From positions 5,144,501-5,208,500 of the forward strand of contig NZ_CP108462.1 of NCBI RefSeq assembly GCF_036226365.1: a stretch of DNA of 64,000 nt, given 5' to 3'. A program made the translations under genes and the position numbers. The notes beneath the pieces were generated by a model, which did not search any database, was not told the origin of the DNA, and saw only the letters and a program-made list of their open reading frames with translations. Positions 31,552 through 39,689 of the stretch are shown piece by piece (position 1 is the stretch's first letter; each line of letters opens with the position of its first letter). The DNA comes from Streptomyces sp. NBC_01262 (lineage in GTDB: Bacteria > Actinomycetota > Actinomycetes > Streptomycetales > Streptomycetaceae).

Positions 31552-32433
31552 TCAGGGGGTGTCTTCGGTGAGGAAGCCGGTGATGGTGGCGGCGATGGCC
31601 GGGTAGTCGTCACCGATCCAGATCATGTGGCTGGGGGCGTTGCTGGTGACCAGGCGGGCGTTGGGGATGGTTTCGGCCAGAGACTCAGCGTGGGCGTAGG
31701 AGACCGATCCGTCACTGCGTGTGGCGATCACCAGGGTTGGCTGGCGCAGCTGGGCGGCCTGGGCGGCCAGCCGACCGCTGCGGTCGTGTGCGGCCATGGT
31801 GCGCAGGTCATTGCTGAATCCCGCGCCCGAGCGCATGTGACCGAACAGGTCCAGTAGCGTCGCGCGCTGCGCGGTGCTGAGGTCGGCCAGCAGCTCGGTG
31901 ACCGGGCGGGACGTCAGGTCTGGTAGCAGCAATCGCAGGGCCAGGCCGGGAGCGCGGCGGGTCATGGCGTGAATCAGCGCCCAGGTCACCGGTTCGGTGC
32001 GCCGGTTGAAGACCACGCTGCCGCCCACGCGGGTGCGGCGGTCGGGCCAGGGCGCCAGCCCGACGGCGCTCTGCAGGATGAGGCGTTGCACCGTATCGGG
32101 GTGACGCGCTGCCAGCGCCACCGCGGTCGGTCCGCCCGCCGACTGGCCCACGACACTGGCGACGGGGCCAAGACCGAGCGCGCCGCACAGCTCGGTGAGC
32201 ACATCGGCGAACCGGTCGGGTGAGGTACCGGTCGTCAGCGGAGTACGGCCATAGCCGGGGCGCGATGGAGCCAGGACCGTGTAGCCGGCGTCGGCGAACA
32301 CCTCCTCCCCCAGCGGGAGCCCGGCGCGCATGTGACCGCCGTGAAGCATGAGCACTGCGCCCGGACCACGCTTGTCCAACCGGTACTCCACCGGCCCGGC
32401 AGAAAGCTCGATCACCCGTGTTGCGCACTCCAC
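31552..32433 (-). CDS. Alpha/beta-fold hydrolase
   Basis: 293 residues from a GTG at 32433 with GGGAGG 8 bases upstream; an ATG at 32529 would add 32 residues but lacks a ribosome-binding site. The fold has the oxyanion segment LMLHGGHM, nucleophile elbow GQSAGG (Ser) near residue 95, Asp in ATRSDG and catalytic His in SNAPSHMIW. It is probably an esterase or related hydrolase of small substrates. It stands alone, downstream of the L,D-transpeptidase gene on the same strand. Confidence 0.85.
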   Translation of the reverse strand: MECATRVIELSAGPVEYRLDKRGPGAVLMLHGGHMRAGLPLGEEVFADAGYTVLAPSRPGYGRTPLTTGTSPDRFADVLTELCGALGLGPVASVVGQSAGGPTAVALAARHPDTVQRLILQSAVGLAPWPDRRTRVGGSVVFNRRTEPVTWALIHAMTRRAPGLALRLLLPDLTSRPVTELLADLSTAQRATLLDLFGHMRSGAGFSNDLRTMAAHDRSGRLAAQAAQLRQPTLVIATRSDGSVSYAHAESLAETIPNARLVTSNAPSHMIWIGDDYPAIAATITGFLTEDTP

Positions 32434-32609
32434 CTCGGGCCTCCCTCGGAGCCGCCCATCCCGGTCCAGCCCATGGTCCGTGAACGAGATGCGATGTGCC
32501 ACCGTGCTGATGGTGCCCGAGCGCCCCATGCGCGGCTCGGCCACTGTGCCGGCCGACGGCCTCGACCCGTCCACGAAGCCGTCGGCGGCATACCGTCCGG
32601 GCCGGGTCG

Positions 32610-33827
32610 TCAGTTGCTGGTCCACTGGGACCAGGACATGTTCCAGCCGTTCCAGCCGTTGTCCGGGGCGATGGTCTTGTCGGGTGAGTGGACGACCTGG
32701 ACGACGTCGCCGATGAGGGAGTGGTTGTAGAACCAGGCCGCCGGGGTGGAGGGGTCGCCGCCGCCCTTGACGTCGTGGAGGCCTACGCAGCCGTGGCTGG
32801 TGTTCTGACTGCCGAAGACGGAGACCGGGCGCCAGTAGTTGCCGTGGGTGTAGGTGCCGGAGGTGGACAGCCGCATGCCGTGGGGCACGTCCTTGATGCG
32901 GTAGTCGTTGCCCAGACCCACGGTGCGTGAATCCATGTCCACCACCTGCTGCTTCTCCATGATCACCATCTTGCCGTTGTACGTGGTGTGCTGCGCGTCG
33001 CCCAGGCTCGCCGGGAGCGTCTTGTACAGGGCGCCGTCGCGGTAGATCTTCAGCGTGTGGGCGGTGTTGTCGGCGACGGAGGTCTGCGAGCGGCCGATGG
33101 TGAAGGACACGTCCTTGTACTGCTTCCCGTACACCCCGGACGCGGTCTTCACTCCGTCCAGCTTCAGGTGCAACGTCACCTTGGTGCCCGGCTTCCAGTA
33201 GTCCTTCGGCCGGAAGTCCAGGCGCTGGTTGCCGAACCAGTGGCCACGTACCTCCACCTGCGAGTCGGTGGTTACGGTCACGGCCTTGGCCACGGCCGCC
33301 TGGTCGGTCACGGGCTTGGTGAAGGTCAGCGACACCTCCATGCCGACCCCGTACGTCGCGCCCGGGTCGACGTTGAACACGCCGTAGGCGAGGGCGCTCG
33401 CGGCCGGGGTGAGCGTGGTGAAGGTGGAACTGCGCACCGAGGTACGTCCGGCGGTGTCGGTCGCCGTGGTGGCGACGGTGTAGCGCGTGCCGGTACGCAG
33501 GGCTCCGGACGGCACCCAGCTCCGGCCGTCGGCGGATATCGCCCCGTCGGCCGCGGCGCCGTCGGAGGAGGTGACGGCGACCTTGGTCAGCTTGCCCTTG
33601 GCGACCGACACCTTCACGGCGCCGGTGGTGTCGACACCGGTGGCGCCGTTCTTCGGCAGGACGCTGACCACCGCCTGCGAGGCCGTCGGCGCGGCAGAAC
33701 CACCGCCACCCCCGTTGGGCTGGGCTCCGGCGCTGCCGCTGCACGCGCTCGCCCCCAGCAGGACCGCGCCGAGCCCGAGCGCGAGCCGGCCCTTCTTCAC
33801 GACGTTCGTCGCACGTACCGTGATCAA
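32610..33827 (-). CDS. L,D-transpeptidase lipoprotein with Ig-like domains
   Basis: 405 residues from a TTG at 33827 (GGGGAG 8 bases upstream). The signal sequence ends at Cys29 (GASAC), a lipidation site. A G/P/S linker is followed by two Ig-like domains of the actinobacterial Ldt type (residues ~50-260), then the YkuD catalytic domain with SHGCVGLHD, catalytic Cys347 and its His. These enzymes make 3-3 cross-links in peptidoglycan at the outer face of the membrane and give beta-lactam tolerance. Length and order are normal for Streptomyces. Confidence 0.93.
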   Translation of the reverse strand: MITVRATNVVKKGRLALGLGAVLLGASACSGSAGAQPNGGGGGSAAPTASQAVVSVLPKNGATGVDTTGAVKVSVAKGKLTKVAVTSSDGAAADGAISADGRSWVPSGALRTGTRYTVATTATDTAGRTSVRSSTFTTLTPAASALAYGVFNVDPGATYGVGMEVSLTFTKPVTDQAAVAKAVTVTTDSQVEVRGHWFGNQRLDFRPKDYWKPGTKVTLHLKLDGVKTASGVYGKQYKDVSFTIGRSQTSVADNTAHTLKIYRDGALYKTLPASLGDAQHTTYNGKMVIMEKQQVVDMDSRTVGLGNDYRIKDVPHGMRLSTSGTYTHGNYWRPVSVFGSQNTSHGCVGLHDVKGGGDPSTPAAWFYNHSLIGDVVQVVHSPDKTIAPDNGWNGWNMSWSQWTSN

Positions 33828-34030
33828 TTCGAGTCTCCCCACCCCTGATCCCACTGCTGATAGGAGAACGCGTTGACCCGGGCACTCGGTTGCCCCTGTT
33901 GCGAAGCTGATACGACCGCCCGCCGAACGAGGCGGCCTCGTCCTGCCTGCCGAGGAGCGGGTCTCCCGACGGGGGACCGAGGCGTTGTCCAGGTACGGCC
34001 AGGTGGCCAACGCTGAGGCCGGCGATGCCG

Positions 34031-34558
34031 TCAGTGCTTCAGCGCGACTTTGGCGGCCACGATGATCAGTCCGAAAGCCAGGTTGACCACGCCCTCAGCG
34101 ATCACCGAGCGGCGGGAGGCACCGGCGCGGGCAGCACCGAGGCACGCCCATCCGACCTGCTGGACCACGGCGATCCCCAGAGCGAGCCACAGGGCCGCGC
34201 CTACGCTCAGCCCCAGCAAAGGGCTGATGGCCACGGCAGTAGCGGGAAGGACGGCGGCTTCGACGATGGACCACTCATGCACGCCGATCCGGCGGATCTC
34301 CCGCCAGGACCAGGACTGGCCGACCAGTCGTTCCCCCGCAAGATGTGCGTAGACGTGCGTGGCCCAGAAGACCAGACCGGTGACGATCAGCAACAGCACG
34401 AGTTGGAGTCGCGGGTACTCGCCGGCGGTTCCGGCGGTGGCCACCACGGAGGCGGCAAGGAGCGAACCGTAAATGGCGCCGGCGTAGTCGGTCCGGCGTC
34501 TTTCCGGCGGGCCGGTGTTGCCCGCACGCTCGGGCGGAACGATGGGGCGACTCACCAT
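34031..34558 (-). CDS. Integral membrane protein of unknown function
   Basis: 175 residues from the ATG at 34558. About five hydrophobic segments are visible after a polar N-terminus (~30 residues): YAGAIYGSLLAASVVATAG, LQLVLLLIVTGLVFWATHVY, VEAAVLPATAVAISPLLGL, AALWLALGIAVVQQVGW and VVNLAFGLIIVAAKVAL. Histidines at ATHVYAH and in GVHEWS might bind metal. I do not recognise a specific family. It is upstream of the MoxR/VWA operon's end and probably separately transcribed. Confidence 0.8.
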   Translation of the reverse strand: MVSRPIVPPERAGNTGPPERRRTDYAGAIYGSLLAASVVATAGTAGEYPRLQLVLLLIVTGLVFWATHVYAHLAGERLVGQSWSWREIRRIGVHEWSIVEAAVLPATAVAISPLLGLSVGAALWLALGIAVVQQVGWACLGAARAGASRRSVIAEGVVNLAFGLIIVAAKVALKH

Positions 34559-34640
34559 CCAAAGATATGGGCCGGGCCCCCGCCGCGCCCTCCGAGGACG
34601 TCCTGGCGTCCCGGTCGTGGTGCCGCGCCGCCGCGCTTTG

Positions 34641-35996
34641 TCAGCTGATGGTGACGACGCGGGCCCAGGGCGGCGGGGTGTCCGGGGCGTAGTCGGGGTT
34701 CTGCTCGTTCACCGCGCTCGCTGGGCGGGGGAAGAGACCGACGACGGTGCGGCAGGGGGGTTGTGCGGAGGGCCAGGGTGTCTGGCCGTCTGTCAGGGCG
34801 ACGATTACGTCGGGGCGGGGCCGGGAGCGGAGCGCGCGGGCGAAGCCGGAGCGGAGATCGGTTCCTCCGCCGCCGATCAGTTCGATGTTCTCGGCGCGGC
34901 AGAGCGGGACGGCGATACCGGCGGCCGCGTCGCAGGAGATCACCGAGACGAGGTCGCGCCGCCCGCCCGCCGCTCGGGAGATCGCCGCCACCTCCAGGAG
35001 CGCGCTGCCCAGCTCGGCGTCGCTCACCGAGCCCGAGGTGTCGATGACGACGCAGACCCGGGGCGGCGTACGGCGCAGGCTCGGCAGCAGCACCCCGGGA
35101 ACAGCGGCGGATCGGCGGGACGGACGCCGGTAGCTGTGGTCCTCGCCCGCTCCTGACGCACTCGCCGCAGAGCGGACCGCCGCGCCCAGCAACTGGCGCC
35201 ACGGCTGCGGTGGATGGAATGCCTCGTCCGCCCACCGGCGCCATCCCTCCGGAGCCTCGCCGGGCCGGCCCTTGATTCCCTCGGCGACCCGGAAGCGGAC
35301 TGCGTCCCGCTGCTGCTTGTTCAGCCCGTGTGCGCCGTCGGGTCCCAGTTCCCACGGCCGGTCATGCCCGTCGGCCCCACTGCCGCAGTCCAGCCAGGCC
35401 AGGTCCGCGGCGAGCCCGGACATCGACGCTCTGCGCAGGTACTCCTCCATCAGCAGCCCGTCGGGCAGGCGCAGCAGCAACGGCAGCACCGCCCCGGCAG
35501 GCCGGGGCAGACCGTCGCCGTAGATGTCGTCGTTGATCTCGAAGTCGGCGGCGATGTTCCGCCGCAGCCTCTCGCCCGGCCCGTACTCCTCGTGCTCCCG
35601 CGCATAGCGCTCGCCCCGCCCGTGGTGGTCCCGGAGCAGGTGGGAGACCTCGTGCACCCAGACGCCGGCCAGTTCCTCCACCGGGGTGTGTGCCACGAAG
35701 CCGGGGGAGACGTAGCAGCGCCAGTGCGCGTCCACCGCCATCGTCGGCACCGAGCGGTCCTCCACCACGTGCAGCGCGAAGAGTGCGCCGGCCAGGTAGG
35801 GGCGGACCTTCACCGCGTGCAGCCGGGCGGCCAGCAACTTCTCCATGTCCAGAGGGAGTCCTGGCCGGTCGTACGGCCCGCCGGAGCCGGCCGCGGCCGG
35901 CGGCCCCGGGGCGACCCGAACCGGACGCGGCGGTGCGGGCCGGGCCATCGGGCGCGGTACTGGGCGCTGCACAGGACGCTTCGCGGGCCCCGTCAT
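34641..35996 (-). CDS. VWA-like metallopeptidase-type protein (DUF2201)
   Basis: 451 residues. A proline/arginine-rich N-terminus (~45 residues) is followed by the DUF2201 N-terminal domain with a zinc-peptidase-like HEVSH at 115-119. The C-terminal VWA-like domain has a MIDAS-type motif, DTSGSVSD, around residue 320, and ALTDGQTPW near 410. Its ATG overlaps the MoxR stop by four bases. MoxR ATPase plus VWA protein pairs work as chaperones that assemble or activate metal or protein complexes. The client here is not known. Confidence 0.88.
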   Translation of the reverse strand: MTGPAKRPVQRPVPRPMARPAPPRPVRVAPGPPAAAGSGGPYDRPGLPLDMEKLLAARLHAVKVRPYLAGALFALHVVEDRSVPTMAVDAHWRCYVSPGFVAHTPVEELAGVWVHEVSHLLRDHHGRGERYAREHEEYGPGERLRRNIAADFEINDDIYGDGLPRPAGAVLPLLLRLPDGLLMEEYLRRASMSGLAADLAWLDCGSGADGHDRPWELGPDGAHGLNKQQRDAVRFRVAEGIKGRPGEAPEGWRRWADEAFHPPQPWRQLLGAAVRSAASASGAGEDHSYRRPSRRSAAVPGVLLPSLRRTPPRVCVVIDTSGSVSDAELGSALLEVAAISRAAGGRRDLVSVISCDAAAGIAVPLCRAENIELIGGGGTDLRSGFARALRSRPRPDVIVALTDGQTPWPSAQPPCRTVVGLFPRPASAVNEQNPDYAPDTPPPWARVVTIS

Positions 35997-37282
35997 CGGC
36001 GCGCCTCCGTCGTACGCCTGGCTTCGGCCGCTGCCGTGGCCCGCCCCACCGACTGGTCCGCCAGCCGGGCGAGACCGATCACCCCGGCGAGCCGCTCCAC
36101 GGCCTCCGGCACCTCCCAGTCGTCGCGCCGCAGCGCGGCCAGCGCCGTCGCCGGGGCGACCAGCAGGTCCGGGACGCCGGTCTCCAGCGCCCGGACCAGC
36201 ACCGCCCAGCCGCTCTCCCACCGCGCCCGTTGCGGCCGAGCCCCTACGGCGGCCACGACCGCCTCCAGCGCGGCCTGCCGTAGATCGCCCCGCGCCGGCA
36301 GTTCGGCGGAGGCCGGGTCGGCCAGCAGCGACTCCGGGTCCGGCAGTTCCATCCGGTCGAGATGGGCGAGGAGTTCGAGCCCTGGCCCGTCCCCCACCGC
36401 GCCCCGCACCAGCAGCGCCAGCACCTCCCGGGAGGCGGAGGCCGCCGTGCCGAAGGCCAGCAGAGTCAGCGCGGCCTCCCAGCTCCGGGGCGAGGGCCAG
36501 GCACCGCCGCGCCGGGTCTCGGTGTTCGGCAGCCGGTGGATCAGCGTCGGCCGGGCTTGAAGGAAACCGCAGACCGCACGCCGGGCGTAAGCCACCGCCT
36601 CCGGCAGCCGCTCCGGCACCAGCGAGGGCAGCTCCGCCCGGGGCCAGATCCCGCCCAGCCCGCGCACCACCACCTCCCGGTCGTGCACCCAGTACAGATG
36701 CACGAACCGGTTCGCCAGCGGCGGGCTCAGCTCCCACCCGTCCGCCGCCGACGCGCGCGGATTGGCGGCGGCCACGATCCGTACTCCCGGCGGCAGTTGC
36801 AGCGCCCCGACCCTCCGCTCCAGGACGACCCGGAGCAGCGCGGCCTGGACGGCCGGGGTGGCGGTGGAGAGTTCGTCAAGGAAGAGCAGCCCCCGCCCGG
36901 CCCGGACGAGTTCCACGGCCCACTGGGGCGGTGCCATCGGCACCCCCTGCACCGTCGGGTCGTCGCCGACGATGGGCAGCCCGGAGAAGTCGGTCGGCTC
37001 GTGGACGCTGGCGATCACGGTGGTCAGCGGCAGGTCGAGGGAGGCGGCGAGCTGTGTCAGGGCCGCGGTCTTGCCGATCCCCGGCTCGCCCCACAGCAGC
37101 ACGGGCAGGTCGGCCGCGACGGCCAGGGTGAGCGCTTCGAGCTGCTCGTCGGGGCGCGGCTCGGTGGTGGTCGTACGCAGCAGGGCCAGGAGGTCCTCGG
37201 CGACGACGAGTCGGGTGCCGGTCGCGGATGCGGATGCGGATGCGGATGCGGGCAGGAGGGTGCTGGAGGTCATGGGCATCAC
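35993..37282 (-). CDS. MoxR-type AAA ATPase
   Basis: 429 residues (GTG 37282; ATG 37279 and 37273 are also possible). Walker A is GEPGIGKT at 65-72, Walker B is LLFLDELST near 135, and sensor 1 is IVAAANPRA near 170. A short AS-repeat (ASASASASA) near the N-terminus comes from a simple DNA repeat and is probably length-variable. It is the middle gene of a three-gene operon with a 459-residue partner upstream and the VWA protein downstream. Confidence 0.88.
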   Translation of the reverse strand: MMPMTSSTLLPASASASASATGTRLVVAEDLLALLRTTTTEPRPDEQLEALTLAVAADLPVLLWGEPGIGKTAALTQLAASLDLPLTTVIASVHEPTDFSGLPIVGDDPTVQGVPMAPPQWAVELVRAGRGLLFLDELSTATPAVQAALLRVVLERRVGALQLPPGVRIVAAANPRASAADGWELSPPLANRFVHLYWVHDREVVVRGLGGIWPRAELPSLVPERLPEAVAYARRAVCGFLQARPTLIHRLPNTETRRGGAWPSPRSWEAALTLLAFGTAASASREVLALLVRGAVGDGPGLELLAHLDRMELPDPESLLADPASAELPARGDLRQAALEAVVAAVGARPQRARWESGWAVLVRALETGVPDLLVAPATALAALRRDDWEVPEAVERLAGVIGLARLADQSVGRATAAAEARRTTEARR

Positions 37283-37371
37283 CTGGGGTGGGAGAAGGGA
37301 AGAGGGGAACGCGCAGTGCTGGCGCGAGATGTAGGTGGGGCGGCCGGTCAGGCGACCGCCCGGTCAACAGG

Positions 37372-38751
37372 TCAGCAGGTCAGGCCGGTACGGGGCCGTG
37401 CCCGGCTGCTCCGCTTGGGGCGCAATGCGGGAGGCGTACGGCGGTCGAGTTGGGGGCGGTGGACCGCACCGGCAGCGGGGTGAACGGCGACCAGCCCCGC
37501 GCGGAAGAGTCCGTGGTCGATGCGGCGGGCCGCGGCCGACTCCAGCTCCTCCCGGAGCGGCCCGTCGCGCAGGAGCGCACCGGGACCGAGCAGCCCCTCG
37601 ACCACGTTCAGCGCCCCGGCGACGTCACCGTGGCCGATCCGCTCCCGGACCGCGGGGAGTGCCTCCGGATCGCGGTGCACCGCGTCGATCGCCCGCAGAC
37701 AGGGCAGCGCGGGCCCGCCGAGCGCCACCAGCAGCTCCTCCCGGCGCAGTTGTGCCGGGTCGTGATCGATCGCCGCCAGTACCCCGTCCCGCTGCGCGAT
37801 CCGGTGGACCTCGCCCCGGCACTCCACCCGGTGCGGGTCGCCGGGCTGGGGGGCGGGCTCGGGGCCGGCCGCCGATCCCGAGGCAGCAGCCGCCAATGCC
37901 GTGGCGACGAGCGGATGCAGCCGGTCGGCCGCGACCAGCCCGGCCCGCAGCAGCTCCAGATCCGGAAGGGCCCGGGCCGCCGCCTCCGGCAGCACCGGAA
38001 GCGCCGCGACCTCCTGCGGCGGCAGCGCCTCCCGAAGCGGCCGGCACGTCGGGGCATGGCTGTCGTCGGGGGCGACGAGTTCGAGTACGGCGCGGCTTCG
38101 CGCACCGAGCCGTACGGTGAAGGCTCCGCGAGGGCGACCCTCGGCCCTCAACAGCAGCTCGGCCTCGGAGGCCCACCGTGCCGACGCCGGGAGCGGTGCC
38201 CCGCCCGCACCGCCCCGCCGGGCCAGTTCGCCGCACCGTGCGGAGTCCCAGAGGTGCTGGTGCAGGTCGAGCCGGAAACGCCGGTCGGGATGCGGGTGCG
38301 GATGGTGCCTCGTGGCGCCGGTCCCGGACTCCTCCCACAGGGCCAGGGACATCCGTTGTCCGGCGTCCGCCCAGGCCGGCGGTGTGCGAACCACCAGCTG
38401 CAACGGCGTGGCGCCGCCACTGCGGTAACGGCTCAGGGAGATGGTCAGGCCGGGCCGGAGCCGTCCGTCGGGAGCGATCCGGGGCATGTGCCAGCGCAGC
38501 AGATCCGGCGCCAACCGACGCAGATCCGCACGAAGACGGGTGACGAGTTCGGCGCCGTGGCGGTCGCGCACGGCGCGCAGATCGAGATCGGTGTCGACCC
38601 GGGCGGCGGCACAGGCCCCCGCCCAGTCACCGGCCGCACGCCGTGCGGTCGCGGTCTCGATCATGGACGGCGGCACGGCGTACTCGCGTACGCGCTGCCA
38701 CATCAACAGGTGGGGCGGAATCGTGTTCGCCAAGTGATGTGCCATCAGCAC
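37372..38751 (-). CDS. Conserved hypothetical protein of the MoxR/VWA operon
   Basis: 459 residues, Arg/Ala/Leu-rich and largely helical, with no signal peptide or membrane segment. The N-terminal region includes WQRVREYAVPPSMIETATAR and LRRLAPDLLRWHMPR. The C-terminal half repeats Leu-rich helices. I do not recognise the family. Its place upstream of MoxR, with only an 89-base gap, and the shared direction suggest it is the third component of the same chaperone-like system. The start is not certain, since the upstream context has no strong ribosome-binding site. Confidence 0.75.
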   Translation of the reverse strand: MLMAHHLANTIPPHLLMWQRVREYAVPPSMIETATARRAAGDWAGACAAARVDTDLDLRAVRDRHGAELVTRLRADLRRLAPDLLRWHMPRIAPDGRLRPGLTISLSRYRSGGATPLQLVVRTPPAWADAGQRMSLALWEESGTGATRHHPHPHPDRRFRLDLHQHLWDSARCGELARRGGAGGAPLPASARWASEAELLLRAEGRPRGAFTVRLGARSRAVLELVAPDDSHAPTCRPLREALPPQEVAALPVLPEAAARALPDLELLRAGLVAADRLHPLVATALAAAASGSAAGPEPAPQPGDPHRVECRGEVHRIAQRDGVLAAIDHDPAQLRREELLVALGGPALPCLRAIDAVHRDPEALPAVRERIGHGDVAGALNVVEGLLGPGALLRDGPLREELESAAARRIDHGLFRAGLVAVHPAAGAVHRPQLDRRTPPALRPKRSSRARPRTGLTC

Positions 38752-38834
38752 TCACCTTGCGCGAACGATTCCCCCGATCCATACGAGGAGTTCTTTTTCA
38801 TCCCGGGCATCATAAACACCGCGACGAGGATCTG

Positions 38835-39689
38835 TCAGTCCCCTTCTACCGCCCGACCGTCAGGGCCGACGCCGCGGCACAACTGCTGGATCTCGGCGTA
38901 CGTCGGTGCCATGGCCCGCATCGGTCGGTCCGCGCGAATGTCCGTCGCCGCGCTCACCGCGGCGCCGAGCGCGGCTCGGAAGAGCAGCGAGCCGAGACTC
39001 ACCCTGCGTACGCCCAGCTCGCCGAGCTGGGCGACGGTGGGGCCGGAGGGGGAGTAGAGGATGTTCAAGGGGACGTCGAGGGTCTTCACCAGGGCGGCGA
39101 TCTCAGGGGGGTTGGACAGGCCTGGGACGAACACGCTGTCGGCGCCCGCTTGCTGGTAGGCGTCGAGGCGGCGGGAAGTGTCGGTGTGCGGGCCGTCCAG
39201 CCAGTGGGTGTCGGTGCGGGCGTTGACGAAGAGGTCGGGTGATGCGGCCTTTACGGCCGCGATTTTGGCGGCGTGCAGGTGCGCCGGTGTGAGTGTGCCG
39301 TCGGGCCGGCCGTCTTCCAGGTTGATGGCGGCTGCTCCGGCGGCGGCCAGCTCGCGGGCGAGTTCGGCGACCTCGGCGGGGTCGTCGCTGAACCCGGCTT
39401 CGGCGTCGACGGACAGGAGGAAGGGCCCGTTGCCGAGGCGGTTGGCGAGGAGGAGGGTCTCGTGCCGGGTCGCCGACATGCCGTCGGGCAGGCCGGCTGC
39501 TGCGGCTGTCCCGAGACTGGTCGTGCCGATCGCTGCGAAACCCTGCTGGGCGAGGGCTGCCGCTGAGGCGTGGTCCCAGGCGTTGGGGAGCAGGAGCGGC
39601 GTTTCGGCGTGGTGCAGTGCGGAGAAGGCGGAGAAGGCGGAGAAGGCGGAGAAGGCGGAGAAGGCGGAGAAGGCGGAGAAGGCGGTCAT
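38835..39689 (-). CDS. Isocitrate lyase/PEP mutase family enzyme with FSA repeats
   Basis: 284 residues from the ATG at 39689, overlapping the P450-DinB stop by four bases. Family motifs: LLLPNAWDHASA, SVDAEAGF (metal Asp), INLEDGR (Glu) and NARTDTHW. The catalytic loop differs from classic isocitrate lyase, as in the large actinobacterial subgroup that cleaves or rearranges small oxo-acids. Residues 4-24 are seven perfect FSA tripeptides, encoded by a 9-bp repeat, placed before the family start (LHHAETPLLLPN). The substrate is unknown. Confidence 0.88.
   Translation of the reverse strand: MTAFSAFSAFSAFSAFSAFSAFSALHHAETPLLLPNAWDHASAAALAQQGFAAIGTTSLGTAAAAGLPDGMSATRHETLLLANRLGNGPFLLSVDAEAGFSDDPAEVAELARELAAAGAAAINLEDGRPDGTLTPAHLHAAKIAAVKAASPDLFVNARTDTHWLDGPHTDTSRRLDAYQQAGADSVFVPGLSNPPEIAALVKTLDVPLNILYSPSGPTVAQLGELGVRRVSLGSLLFRAALGAAVSAATDIRADRPMRAMAPTYAEIQQLCRGVGPDGRAVEGD
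39621..39683. repeat. Seven perfect 9-bp tandem repeats inside a coding region
   Basis: The unit GGAGAAGGC is repeated seven times without a mismatch, immediately after the start of the PEP-mutase-family gene (minus strand, FSA per unit). Changes in unit number keep the frame, so the N-terminus can vary in length between strains. Confidence 0.95.

Noticed and set aside
31552..33885. A 777-residue minus-strand frame joining the L,D-transpeptidase region to the hydrolase
   Set aside because: The upstream part overlaps the L,D-transpeptidase in another frame. The hydrolase has its own start at 32433 with a ribosome-binding site.
39621..39683. CRISPR-like array
   Set aside because: The units are 9-bp tandem repeats with no spacers, and they encode protein in frame.
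38835..39689. Arsenopyruvate/phosphonopyruvate mutase belonging to organoarsenic biosynthesis
   Set aside because: It lies 20 kb from the arsenic island, is coupled to the P450-DinB gene, and its family includes many other lyases; nothing in the sequence links it to arsenic.
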